DNA of 64,000 nucleotides from Prosapia bicincta (taxonomy: Eukaryota > Arthropoda > Insecta > Hemiptera > Cercopidae). The stretch lies in assembly GCA_036971475.1 (NCBI GenBank), contig JBAIZL010000001.1:94014983-94078982 (forward strand). Reading direction: 5' to 3'. Of this stretch, positions 29,950 to 43,932 are shown in pieces (positions within the stretch are counted from its first letter, which is position 1; each line of letters starts with the position of its first letter). The notes under the pieces were generated by a model, which made no database searches, was not told the DNA's origin, and worked only from the letters and a program-made list of their open reading frames with translations. The position numbers and the translations under genes are program-made.

Positions 29950-32650
29950 ATTTTAATATTGGTGTATAGCAATATTGTATAAAATTACAACCAAATCTAT
30001 CCTGACTGGATACTTTATAGGTATATTTTAATATAGGCATATAGTAATGGTGTATAAAATTACAACCAAATCTATCCTGACTGGATACTTTATAGGTATA
30101 TTTTAATATAGGTATATAGTAATGGTGTATAAAATTACAACCAAATATATCCTGACTGGATACTTTATAGGTATATTTTAATATAGGTATATTTTAATAT
30201 AGGTATATAGTAATAGTGTAAAAAATTACAACCAAATCTATCCTGACTGGATACTTTATAGGTATATTTTAATATTGGTATATAGCAATGTTGTATAAAA
30301 TTACAACCAAATCTATCCTGACTGGATACTTTATAGGTATATTTTAATATAGGTATATAGTAATGGTGTATAAAATTACAACCAAATCTATCCTGACTGG
30401 ATACTTTATAGGTATATTTTAATATAGGTATATAGTAATGGTGTATAAAATTACAACAAAATCTATCCTGACTGGTTACTTTATAGGCATATTTTAATAT
30501 ACGTATATAGGAATGTTGTATACAAATACAACGAATTTTATCTTGACTGGATTTTTCATAGGTATATTGTAATATTGGTATATAGCAATGTTGTATAAAA
30601 TTACAACCAAATCTATCCTGACTGGATACTTTATAGGTATATTTTAATATTGGTATATAGCAATGTTGTATAAAATGACAACCAAATCTATCCTGACTGG
30701 ATACTTTATAGGTTTATTTTAATATAGGTAGATAGTATTGGTGTATAAAATTACAACCAAATCTATCCTAACTGGATACTTTATAGGTATATTTTAATAT
30801 AGGTATATAGTAATGGTGTGTAAAATTACAACCAAATCTATCCTGACTGGATACTTTATAGGCATATTTTAATATACGTATATAGGAATGTTGTATACAA
30901 ATACAACGAATTTTATCTTGACTGGATTTTTCATAGGTATATTTTAATATTGGTATATAGCAATGTTGTATAAAATTACAACCAAATCTATCCTGACTGG
31001 ATACTTTATAGGTATATTTTAATATAGGTATATAGTAATGGTGTATAAAATTACAACCAAATCTATCCTGACTGGATACTTTATAGGTATATTTTAATAT
31101 AGGTATATAGTAATGGTGTATAAAATTACAACCAAATATATCCTGACTGGATACTTTATAGGTATATTTTAATATAGGTATATAGTAATGGTGTATAAAA
31201 TTACAACCAATTTTATCCTGACTGGATACTTTATAGGTATATTTTAATATACGTATATAGGAATGTTGTATACAAATACAACGAATTTTATCTTGACTGG
31301 ATTTTTCATAGGTATATTTTAATATTGGTGTATAGCAATATTGTATAAAATTACAACCAAATCTATCCTGACTGGATACTTTATAGGTATATTTTAATAT
31401 AGGCATATAGTAATGGTGTATAAAATTACAACCAAATCTATCCTGACTGGATACTTTATAGGTATATTTTAATGTAGGTATATAGTAATGGTGTATAAAA
31501 TTACAACCAAATATATCCTGACTGGATACTTTATAGGTATATTTTAATATAGGTATATAGTAATAGTGTAAAAAATTACAACCAAATCTATCCTGACTGG
31601 ATACTTTATATTTATATTTTAATATTGGTATATAGCAATGTTGTATAAAATTACAACCAAATCTATCCTGACTGGATACTTTATAGGTATATTTTAATAT
31701 AGGTATATAGTAATGGTGTATAAAATTACAACCAAATCTATCCTGACTGGATACTTTATAGGTATATTTTAATATAGGTATATAGTAATGGTGTATAAAA
31801 TTACAACAAAATCTATCCTGACTGGTTACTTTATAGGCATATTTTAATATACGTATATAGGAATGTTGTATACAAATACAACGAATTTTATCTTGACTGG
31901 ATTTTTCATAGGTATATTGTAATATTGGTATATAGCAATGTTGTATAAAATTACAACCAAATCTATCCTGACTGGATACTTTATAGGTATATTTTAATAT
32001 TGGTATATAGCAATGTTGTATAAAATGACAACCAAATCTATCCTGACTGGATACTTTATAGGTTTATTTTAATATAGGTAGATAGTATTGGTGTATAAAA
32101 TTACAACCAAATCTATCCTAACTGGATACTTTATAGGTATATTTTAATGTAGGTATATAGTAATGGTGTGTAAAATTACAACCAAATCTATCCTGACTGG
32201 ATACTTTATAGGCATATTTTAATATACGTATATAGGAATGTTGTATACAAATACAACGAATTTTATCTTGACTGGATTTTTCATAGGTATATTTTAATAT
32301 TGGTATATAGCAATGTTGTATAAAATTACAACCAAATCTATCCTGACTGGTTACTTTATAGGTATATTTTAATATTGGTATATAGCAATGTTGTATAAAA
32401 TTGCAACTAAATCTATCCTGACTGGATACTTTATAGGTATATTTTAATATAGGTATATAGTAATGGTGTATAAAATAACAACCAAATCTATCCTGACTGG
32501 ATACTTTATAGGCATATTTTAACATACGTATATAGTAATGTTGTATACAAATACATCGAATTTTATCTTGACTGGATTTTTCATAGGTATATTTTAATAT
32601 TGGTATATAGCAATGTTGTATAAAATTACAACCAAATCTATCCTTAATGG
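29950..32650. repeat. Internal 1,350/1,366-bp tandem duplication in HOR copy 1
   Basis: Two sub-units of 18 monomers lie in tandem here. The marks acaacaaaatc with ctggttacttt (30451 and 31801) and taatggtgtgtaaaatt (30812 and 32162) are each 1,350 bp apart. Marks left of the 91-bp monomer, such as aggcatatagtaatgg (30025 and 31391), are 1,366 bp apart because only the first sub-unit has the extra 16 bp. The same arrangement exists 5,519 bp downstream in copy 2. Limits are approximate. Confidence 0.8.
30125..30215. repeat. 91-bp monomer with duplicated 16-bp unit
   Basis: The unit attttaatataggtat is present twice in a row, so the monomer is 91 bp instead of 75. The same 91-bp monomer is at 35644-35734 in the next 5.5-kb HOR copy. 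It is absent from the matching position in the third copy (near 41.2 kb) and from the internal sub-repeat near 31.55 kb. Confidence 0.9.
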
Positions 32651-33483
32651 ATACTTTATAGGTATATAGAATTGGTGTATAAAATTACAGTAAAATCTAT
32701 CCTGAATGGATACTTTATAGGTATATTTTAATATAGGTAGATAGTAATGGTGTATAAAATTACAACCAAATCTATCCTGACTGGATACTTTATAGGTATA
32801 TTTTAATATAGGTATATAGTAATGGTGTATAAAATTACAACCAAATCTATCCTGACTGGATATTTTATAGTTATATTTTAATATACGTATATAGTAATGG
32901 TGTATAAAATTAGAACCAAATCTATCCTGACTGAATACGTTATAGGTATATTTTAATATACGTATATAGTAATGTTGTATACAAATACAACGAATTTTAT
33001 CTTGACTGGATTTTTCATAGGTATATTTTAATATTGGTATATAGCAATGTTGCATAAAATTACAACCAAATCTATCCTTAATGGATACTTTATAGGTATA
33101 TAGAATTAGTGTATAAAATTACAGTAAAATCTATCCTGACTGGATACTTTATAGGTATATTTTAATATAGGTAGATAGTAATGGTGTATAAAATTACAAC
33201 CAAATCTATCCTGACTGGATACTTTATAGGTATATTTTAATATAGGTAGATAGTAATGGTGTATAAAATTATAACCAAATCTATCCTGACTGGATACTTT
33301 ATAGGTATATTTTAATATACGTATATAGTAATGTTGTACGCAAATACAACGAATTTTATCTTCACTGGATTTTTCATAGGTATATTTTAATATTGGTATA
33401 TGGCAATGTTGTATAAAATTACAACCAAATCTATCCTGACTGGATACTTCATAGGTATATTTTAATATAGGTATATAGCAATG

Positions 33484-36400
33484 TTGTATAAAATTACAAC
33501 CAAATCTATCCTTAATGGATACTTTATAGGTATATAGAATTTTTGTATAAAATTACAGTAAAATCTATCCAGACTGAATACTATATATTCATTAATTTAA
33601 TATCTGTATATATTAATTAGGTATAAAATTACAGCATAATCTATTCTGACTGGATACTTTATAGGTATATTTTAATATAGATATATAGTAATGGTGTATA
33701 AAATTACAACCAAATCTATCCTAACTGGATACTTTATAGGTATATTTTAATATAGGTATATAGTAATGGTGTATAAAATTACAACAAAATCTATCCTGAC
33801 TGGATACTTTATAGGCATATTTTAATATACGTATATAGGAATGTTGTATACAAATACAACGAATTTTATCTTGACTGGATTTTTCATAGGTATATTTTAA
33901 TATTGGTATATAGCAATTTTGTATAAAATTACAACCAAATCTATCCTGACTGGATACTTTATAGGTATATTTTAATATTGGTATATAGCAATGTTGTATA
34001 AAATTACAACTAAATCTATCCTGACTGGATACTTTATAGGTATATTTTAATATAGGTATATATTAGTGGTGTATAAAATTACAACCAAATCTATCCTGAC
34101 TGGATACTTTATAGGTATATTTTAATATAGGTATATAGTAATGGTGTATAAAATTACAACCAAATCTATCCTGACTGGATATTTTATAGTTATATTTTAA
34201 TATACGTATATAGTAGTGGTGTATAAAATTACAACCAAATCTATTCTGACTGGATACTTTATAGGTATATTTTAATATAGGTATATAGTAATAGTGTAAA
34301 AAATTAAAACCAAATCTATCCTGACTGGATACTTTATAGGTATATTTTAATATAGGTATATAGTAATGGTGTATAAAATTACAACCAAATATATCCTGAC
34401 TGGATACTTTATAGGTATATTTTAATATAGGTATATAGTAATGGTGTATAAAATTACAACCAAATATATCCTGACTGGATACTTTATAGGTATATTTTAA
34501 TATAGGTATATAGTAATGTTGTATACAAATACAACGAATTTTATCTTGACTGGATTTTTCATAGGTATATTTTAATATTGGTATATAACAATGTTGTATA
34601 AAATTACAACCAAATCTATCCTGACTGGATACTTTATAGGTATATTTTAATATAGATATATAGTAATGGTGTATAAAATTACAACCAAATCTATCCTAAC
34701 TGGATACTTTATAGGTATATTTTAATATAGGTATATAGTAATGGTGTATAAAATTACAACCAAATCTATCCTGACTGGATACTTTATAGGCATATTTTAA
34801 TATACGTATATAGGAATGTTGTATACAAATACAACGAATTTTATCTTGACTGGATTTTTCATAGGTATATTTTAATATTGGTATATAGCAATGTTGTATA
34901 AAATTACAACCAAATCTATCCTGACTGAATACTTTATAGGTATATTTTAATATACGTATATAGTAATGTTGTATACAAATACAATGAATTTTATCTTGAC
35001 TGGATTTTTCATAGGTATATTTTAATATTGGTATATAGCAATGTTGTATAAAATTACAACCAAATCTATCCTGACTGGATACTTTATAGGTATATTTTAA
35101 TATAGGCATATAGTAATGGTGTATAAAATTACAACCAAATCTATCCTGACTGGATACTTTATAGGTATATTTTAATATAGGTATATAGTAATGGTGTATA
35201 AAATTACAACCAAATCTATCCTGACTGGATACTTTATAGGTATATTTTAATATAGGTATATAGTAATGGTGTATAAAATTACAACCAAATATATCCTGAC
35301 TGGATACTTTATAGGTATATTTTAATATAGGTATATAGTAATGGTGTATAAAATTACAACCAATTTTATCCTGACTGGATACTTTATAGGTATATTTTAA
35401 TATACGTATATAGGAATGTTGTATACAAATACAACGAATTTTATCTTGACTGGATTTTTCATAGGTATATTTTAATATTGGTGTATAGCAATATTGTATA
35501 AAATTACAACCAAATCTATCCTGACTGGATACTTTATAGGTATATTTTAATATAGGCATATAGTAATGGTGTATAAAATTACAACCAAATCTATCCTGAC
35601 TGGATACTTTATAGGTATATTTTAATATAGGTATATAGTAATGGTGTATAAAATTACAACCAAATATATCCTGACTGGATACTTTATAGGTATATTTTAA
35701 TATAGGTATATTTTAATATAGGTATATAGTAATAGTGTAAAAAATTACAACCAAATCTATCCTGACTGGATACATTATAGGTATATTTTAATATTGGTAT
35801 ATAGCAATGTTGTATAAAATTACAACCAAATCTATCCTGACTGGATACTTTATAGGTATATTTTAATATAGGTATATAGTAATGGTGTATAAAATTACAA
35901 CCAAATCTATCCTGACTGGATACTTTATAGGTATATTTTAATATAGGTATATAGTAATGGTGTATAAAATTACAACAAAATCTATCCTGACTGGTTACTT
36001 TATAGGCATATTTTAATATACGTATATAGGAATGTTGTATACAAATACAACGAATTTTATCTTGACTGGATTTTTCATAGGTATATTGTAATATTGGTAT
36101 ATAGCAATGTTGTATAAAATTACAACCAAATCTATCCTGACTGGATACTTTATAGGTATATTTTAATATTGGTATATAGCAATGTTGTATAAAATGACAA
36201 CCAAATCTATCCTGACTGGATACTTTATAGGTTTATTTTAATATAGGTAGATAGTATTGGTGTATAAAATTACAACCAAATCTATCCTAACTGGATACTT
36301 TATAGGTATATTTTAATATAGGTATATAGTAATGGTGTGTAAAATTACAACCAAATCTATCCTGACTGGATACTTTATAGGCATATTTTAATATACGTAT

Positions 36401-39002
36401 ATAGGAATGTTGTATACAAATACAACGAATTTTATCTTGACTGGATTTTTCATAGGTATATTTTAATATTGGTATATAGCAATGTTGTATAAAATTACAA
36501 CCAAATCTATCCTGACTGGATACTTTATAGGTATATTTTAATATAGGTATATAGTAATGGTGTATAAAATTACAACCAAATCTATCCTGACTGGATACTT
36601 TATAGGTATATTTTAATATAGGTATATAGTAATGGTGTATAAAATTACAACCAAATATATCCTGACTGGATACTTTATAGGTATATTTTAATATAGGTAT
36701 ATAGTAATGGTGTATAAAATTACAACCAATTTTATCCTGACTGGATACTTTATAGGTATATTTTAATATACGTATATAGGAATGTTGTATACAAATACAA
36801 CGAATTTTATCTTGACTGGATTTTTCATAGGTATATTTTAATATTGGTGTATAGCAATATTGTATAAAATTACAACCAAATCTATCCTGACTGGATACTT
36901 TATAGGTATATTTTAATATAGGCATATAGTAATGGTGTATAAAATTACAACCAAATCTATCCTGACTGGATACTTTATAGGTATATTTTAATGTAGGTAT
37001 ATAGTAATGGTGTATAAAATTACAACCAAATATATCCTGACTGGATACTTTATAGGTATATTTTAATATAGGTATATAGTAATAGTGTAAAAAATTACAA
37101 CCAAATCTATCCTGACTGGATACTTTATATTTATATTTTAATATTGGTATATAGCAATGTTGTATAAAATTACAACCAAATCTATCCTGACTGGATACTT
37201 TATAGGTATATTTTAATATAGGTATATAGTAATGGTGTATAAAATTACAACCAAATCTATCCTGACTGGATACTTTATAGGTATATTTTAATATAGGTAT
37301 ATAGTAATGGTATATAAAATTACAACAAAATCTATCCTGACTGGTTACTTTATAGGCATATTTTAATATACGTATATAGGAATGTTGTATACAAATACAA
37401 CGAATTTTATCTTGACTGGATTTTTCATAGGTATATTGTAATATTGGTATATAGCAATGTTGTATAAAATTACAACCAAATCTATCCTGACTGGATACTT
37501 TATAGGTATATTTTAATATTGGTATATAGCAATGTTGTATAAAATGACAACCAAATCTATCCTGACTGGATACTTTATAGGTTTATTTTAATATAGGTAG
37601 ATAGTATTGGTGTATAAAATTACAACCAAATCTATCCTAACTGGATACTTTATAGGTATATTTTAATATAGGTATATAGTAATGGTGTGTAAAATTACAA
37701 CCAAATCTATCCTGACTGGATACTTTATAGGCATATTTTAATATACGTATATAGGAATGTTGTATACAAATACAACGAATTTTATCTTGACTGGATTTTT
37801 CATAGGTATATTTTAATATTGGTATATAGCAATGTTGTATAAAATTACAACCAAATCTATCCTGACTGGTTACTTTATAGGTATATTTTAATATTGGTAT
37901 ATAGCAATGTTGTATAAAATTGCAACTAAATCTATCCTGACTGGATACTTTATAGGTATATTTTAATATAGGTATATAGTAATGGTGTATAAAATAACAA
38001 CCAAATCTATCCTGACTGGATACTTTATAGGCATATTTTAACATACGTATATAGTAATGTTGTATACAAATACATCGAATTTTATCTTGACTGGATTTTT
38101 CATAGGTATATTTTAATATTGGTATATAGCAATGTTGTATAAAATTACAACCAAATCTATCCTTAATGGATACTTTATAGGTATATAGAATTGGTGTATA
38201 AAATTACAGTAAAATCTATCCTGAATGGATACTTTATAGGTATATTTTAATATAGGTAGATAGTAATGGTGTATAAAATTACAACCAAATCTATCCTGAC
38301 TGGATACTTTATAGGTATATTTTAATATAGGTATATAGTAATGGTGTATAAAATTACAACCAAATCTATCCTGACTGGATATTTTATAGTTATATTTTAA
38401 TATACGTATATAGTAATGGTGTATAAAATTAGAACCAAATCTATCCTGACTGAATACGTTATAGGTATATTTTAATATACGTATATAGTAATGTTGTATA
38501 CAAATACAACGAATTTTATCTTGACTGGATTTTTCATAGGTATATTTTAATATTGGTATATAGCAATGTTGCATAAAATTACAACCAAATCTATCCTTAA
38601 TGGATACTTTATAGGTATATAGAATTAGTGTATAAAATTACAGTAAAATCTATCCTGACTGGATACTTTATAGGTATATTTTAATATAGGTAGATAGTAA
38701 TGGTGTATAAAATTACAACCAAATCTATCCTGACTGGATACTTTATAGGTATATTTTAATATAGGTAGATAGTAATGGTGTATAAAATTATAACCAAATC
38801 TATCCTGACTGGATACTTTATAGGTATATTTTAATATACGTATATAGTAATGTTGTACGCAAATACAACGAATTTTATCTTCACTGGATTTTTCATAGGT
38901 ATATTTTAATATTGGTATATGGCAATGTTGTATAAAATTACAACCAAATCTATCCTGACTGGATACTTCATAGGTATATTTTAATATAGGTATATAGCAA
39001 TG
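33484..39002. repeat. 5,519-bp higher-order repeat, copy 2
   Basis: Copy 2 keeps the same internal layout as copy 1, including the 91-bp monomer at 35644-35734 and the internal 1,366-bp duplication. It shares taattagg (33617) and caattttg (33915) with copy 3 but not with copy 1, so copies 2 and 3 are closer at that end. It also shares gttgtacgcaaatac and atcttcactgg with copy 1 (33339 and 38858). Confidence 0.9.
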
Positions 39003-42000
39003 TTGTATAAAATTACAACCAAATCTATCCTTAATGGATACTTTATAGGTATATAGAATTTTTGTATAAAATTACAGTAAAATCTATCCAGACTGAATAC
39101 TATATATTCATTAATTTAATATCTGTATATATTAATTAGGTATAAAATTACAGCATAATCTATTCTGACTGGATACTTTATAGGTATATTTTAATATAGA
39201 TATATAGTAATGGTGTATAAAATTACAACCAAATCTATCCTAACTGGATACTTTATAGGTATATTTTAATATAGGTATATAGTAATGGTGTATAAAATTA
39301 CAACAAAATCTATCCTGACTGGATACTTTATAGGCATATTTTAATATACGTATATAGGAATGTTGTATACAAATACAACGAATTTTATCTTGACTGGATT
39401 TTTCATAGGTATATTTTAATATTGGTATATAGCAATTTTGTATAAAATTACAACCAAATCTATCCTGACTGGATACTTTATAGGTATATTTTAATATTGG
39501 TATATAGCAATGTTGTATAAAATTACAACCAAATCTATCCTGACTGGATACTTTATAGGTATATTTTAATATAGGTATATAGTAATGGTGTATAAAATTA
39601 CAACCAAATCTATCCTGACTGGATACTTTATAGGTATATTTTAATATAGGTATATAGTAATGGTGTATAAAATTACAACCAAATCTATCCTGACTGGATA
39701 TTTTATAGTTATATTTTAATATACGTATATAGCAATGGTGTATAAAATTACAACCAAATCTATCCTGACTGGATACTTTATAGGTATATTTTAATATAGG
39801 TATATAGTAATAGTGTAAAAAATTAAAACCAAATCTATCCTGACTGGATACTTTATAGGTATATTTTAATATAGGTATATAGTAATGTTGTATAAAATTA
39901 CAACCAAATATATCCTGACTGGATACTTTATAGGTATATTTTAATATAGGTATATAGTAATGGTGTATAAAATTACAAAGAAATATATCCTGACTGGATA
40001 CTTTATAGGTATATTTTAATATACGTATATAGTAATGTTGTATACAAATACAACGAATTTTATCTTGACTGGATTTTTCATAGGTATATTTTAATATGGG
40101 TATATAACAATGTTGTATAAAATTACAACCAAATCTATCCTGACTGGATACTTTATAGGTATATTTTAATATAGATATATAGTAATGGTGTATAAAATTA
40201 CAACCAAATCTATCCTAACTGGATACTTTATAGGTATATTTTAATATAGGTATAAAGTAATGGTGTATAAAATTACAACCAAATCTATCCTGACTGGATA
40301 CTTTATAGGCATATTTTAATATACGTATATAGGAATGTTGTATACAAATACAACGAATTTTATCTTGACTGGATTTTTCATAGGTATATTTTAATATTGG
40401 TATATAGCAATGTTGTATAAAATTACAACCAAATCTATCCTGACTGAATACTTTATAGGTATATTTTAATATACGTATATAGTAATGTTGTATACAAATA
40501 CAATGAATTTTATCTAGACTGGATTTTTCATAGGTATATTTTAATATTGGTATATAGCAATGTTGTATAAAATTACAACCAAATCTATCCTGACTGGATA
40601 CTTTATAGGTATATTTTAATATAGGCATATAGTAATGGTGTATAAAATTACAACCAAATCAATCCTGACTGGATACTTTATAGGTATATTTTAATATAGG
40701 TATATAGTAATGGTGTATAAAATTACAACCAAATCTATCCTGACTGGATACTTTATAGGTATATTTTAATATAGGTATATAGTAATGGTGTATAAAATTA
40801 CAACCAAATATATCCTGACTGGATACTTTATAGGTATATTTTAATATAGGTATATAGTAATGGTGTATAAAATTACAACCAATTTTATCCTGACTGGATA
40901 CTTTATAGGTATATTTTAATATACGTATATAGGAATGTTGTATACAAATACAACGAATTTTATCTTGACTGGATTTTTCATAGGTATATTTTAATATTGG
41001 TGTATAGCAATATTGTATAAAATTACAACCAAATCTATCCTGACTGGATACTTTATAGGTATATTTTAATATAGGCATATAGTAATGGTGTATAAAATTA
41101 CAACCAAATCTATCCTGACTGGATACTTTATAGGTATATTTTAATATAGGTATATAGTAATGGTGTATAAAATTACAACCAAATATATCCTGACTGGATA
41201 CTTTATAGGTATATTTTAATATAGGTATATAGTAATAGTGTAAAAAATTACAACCAAATCTATCCTGACTGGATACTTTATAGGTATATTTTAATATTGG
41301 TATATAGCAATGTTGTATAAAATTACAACCAAATCTATCCTGACTGGATACTTTATAGGTATATTTTAATATAGGTATATAGTAATGGTGTATAAAATTA
41401 CAACCAAATCTATCCTGACTGGATACTTTATAGGTATATTTTAATATAGGTATATAGTAATGGTGTATAAAATTACAACAAAATCTATCCTGACTGGTTA
41501 CTTTATAGGCATATTTTAATATACGTATATAGGAATGTTGTATACAAATACAACGAATTTTATCTTGACTGGATTTTTCATAGGTATATTGTAATATTGG
41601 TATATAGCAATGTTGTATAAAATTACAACCAAATCTATCCTGACTGGATACTTTATAGGTATATTTTAATATTGGTATATAGCAATGTTGTATAAAATGA
41701 CAACCAAATCTATCCTGACTGGATACTTTATAGGTTTATTTTAATATAGGTAGATAGTATTGGTGTATAAAATTACAACCAAATCTATCCTAACTGGATA
41801 CTTTATAGGTATATTTTAATATAGGTATATAGTAATGGTGTGTAAAATTACAACCAAATCTATCCTGACTGGATACTTTATATGCATATTTTAATATACG
41901 TATATAGGAATGTTGTATACAAATACAACGAATTTTATCTGGACTGGATTTTTCATAGGTATATTTTAATATTGGTATATAGCAATGTTGTATAAAATTA

Positions 42001-43160
42001 CAACCAAATCTATCCTGACTGGATACTTTATAGGTATATTTTAATATTGGTATATAGCAATGTTGTATAAAATTGCAACTAAATCTATCCTGACTGGATA
42101 CTTTATAGGTATATTTTAATATAGGTATATAGTAATGGTGTATAAAATAACAACCAAATCTATCCTGACTGGATACTTTATAGGCATATTTTAATATACG
42201 TATATAGTAATGTTGTATACAAATACATCGAATTTTATCTTGACTGGATTTTTCATAGGTATATTTTAATATTGGTATATAGCAATGTTGTATAAAATTA
42301 CAACCAAATCTATCCATAATGGATACTTTATAGGTATATAGAATTGGTGTATAAAATTACAGTAAAATCTATCCTGAATGGATACTTTATAGGTATATTT
42401 TAATTTAGGTAGATAGTAATGGTGTATAAAATTACAACCAAATCTATCCTGACTGGATACTTTATAGGTATATTTTAATATAGATAGATAGTAATGGTGT
42501 ATAAAATTATAACCAAATCTATCCTGACTGAATACTTTATAGGTATATTTTAATATACGTATATAGTAATGTTGTATGCAAATACAACGAATTCTATCTT
42601 GACTGGATTTTTCATAGGTATATTTTAATATTGGTATATAACAATGTTGTATAAAATTACAACCAAATCTATCCTGACTGGATACTTTATAGGTATATTT
42701 TAATATAGATATATAATAATGGTGTATAAAATTACAACCAAATCTGTCCTAACTGGATACTTTATAGGTATATTTTAATATAGGTATATAGTAATGGTGT
42801 ACAAAATTACAACCAAATCTATCCTGACTGGATACTTTATAGGCATATTTTAATATACGTATATAGGAATGTTGTATACAAAAACAACGAATTTTATCTT
42901 GACTGGATTTTTCATAGGTATATTTTAATATTGGTATATAGCAATGTTGTATAAAATTACAACCAAATCTATCCTGACTGAATACTTTATAGGTATATTT
43001 TAATATACGTATATAGTAATGTTGTATATAAATACAACGAATTTTATCTTGACTGGATTTTTCATAGGTATATTTTAATATTGGTATATAGCAATGTTGT
43101 ATAAAATTACAACCAAATCTATCCTGACTGGATACTTTATAGGTATATTTTAATATAGGC
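39003..43160. repeat. HOR copy 3, about 4,153 bp, without the internal duplication
   Basis: This copy starts in register with copy 2 at an offset of 5,519 bp. It lacks the 16-bp insertion and one of the two internal 1,350-bp units. The mark ttgcaactaaatc lies at 42073 here and 32401 in copy 1, an offset of 9,672, which equals 2 x 5,519 minus 1,366. It has diverged more than copies 1 and 2, for example tataaagtaatgg near 40254 and atcttgac changed to atctagac near 40513. Its right end grades into the unit that contains the inserted element. Confidence 0.8.
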
Positions 43161-43721
43161 ATATAGTAATGGTGTATAAAATTACAACCAAATCTATCCT
43201 GACTGGATACTTTATAGGTATATTTTAATATAGGTATATAGTAATGGTGTATAAAATTACAACCAAATCTATCCTGACTGGATACTTTATAGGTATATTT
43301 TAATATAGGTATATAGTAATAGTGTAAAAAATTACAACCAAATCTATCCTGACTGGATATTTTATAGTTATATTTTAATATACGTATATAGTAATGGTGT
43401 ATAAAATTAGAACCAAATCTATCCTGACTGGATACTTTATAGGCATATTTTAATATACGTATATAGTAATGTTGTATACAAATACAACGAATTTTATCTT
43501 GACTGGATTTTTCATAGGTATATTTTAATATTGGTATATAGCAATGTTGTAAAAATTACAACCAAATCTATCCTTAATGGATACTTTATAGGTATATAGA
43601 ATTGGTGTATAACATTACAGTAAAATCTATCCTGACTGGATACTTTATAGGTATATTATAATATAGGTAGATAGTAATGGTGTATAAAATTACAACCAAA
43701 TCTATCCTGACTGGATACTTT

Positions 43722-43725
43722 ATAG
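43722..43725. repeat. Target-site duplication, left (ATAG)
   Basis: ATAG directly precedes the TGTAACA end of the inserted element and is repeated directly after its other end at 44857. The uninterrupted satellite has a single ATAG here (ctttataggtatatttt). Confidence 0.85.
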
Positions 43726-43754
43726 TGTAACACTCTTAAAAATAAGGTGTTACA
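43726..43754. repeat. Terminal hairpin of the inserted element
   Basis: The first 29 bases can fold back. TGTAACAC pairs with GTGTTACA (8 bp), one T is bulged, CTT pairs with AAG, and the loop is AAAAAT. The right arm repeats the terminal motif, so TGTTACA occurs both here and at the far end (44850-44856). Confidence 0.7.
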
Positions 43755-43805
43755 TATAAATTCATTTATATATTTGATTTTTATTTAATAATTATATCGT
43801 TCCAA

Positions 43806-43813
43806 TATAAAAG
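43806..43813 (+). promoter_or_regulatory. TATA-box-like site in the inserted element
   Basis: TATAAAAG follows tccaa and is a full consensus TATA box about 80 bp from the left end of the element. No clear initiator lies at the usual 25-35 bp downstream. The best initiator-like site (TCAGTT, 44015) is too far away to pair with it, so its use is uncertain. Confidence 0.35.
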
Positions 43814-43932
43814 AAAATTTTTGTTTCTTGGTGCACTTTGTAAAGCTAGCATAGATGGTAGCACCCCTAGCGGGTAAAAATGTAAAATATCGTACGAGTT
43901 GGTAGCTTAACTTAAAAAAACTCACATCACCT

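Larger units (their letters stand above)
27965..33483. repeat. 5,519-bp higher-order repeat, copy 1
   Basis: The sequence from the D monomer at 27965 matches 33484 onward at an exact offset of 5,519 bp. By eye I found only about ten substitutions against copy 2. They include gttgcat/gttgtat at 27965-27975, taattatg/taattagg near 28100, caatgttg/caattttg near 28398, atatacg/atatagg near 28985 and atgtagg/atatagg near 32149. Sequence left of 27965 does not match sequence left of 33484, which fixes the left boundary. The copy contains an internal tandem duplication of 1,350 bp (1,366 bp with the extra 16-bp unit). Confidence 0.9.
1..43725. repeat. 75-bp satellite DNA array, left block
   Basis: This is an uninterrupted head-to-tail tandem array of a 75-bp monomer, all in one orientation. 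The common monomer starts gtgtataaaattacaacc, continues aaatctatcctgactggata, then ctttataggtatatttt, and ends aatataggtatatagtaatg. It has 19 G/C in 75 bases. Variants differ by point changes, by a 16-bp unit, or by small indels. Monomers are arranged in higher-order repeats listed separately. No stretch of other DNA over 300 bases lies inside this block. It looks like a pericentromeric or centromeric satellite, but location is inference. I saw no gene in it: the open frames on the minus strand are the repeat itself read in frame. Confidence 0.98.

Noticed and set aside
27965..39002. Assembly artefact duplicating the 5,519-bp unit
   Set aside because: The copies differ at about ten or more sites and have different partners outside, so they look real, though read-level support cannot be seen here.
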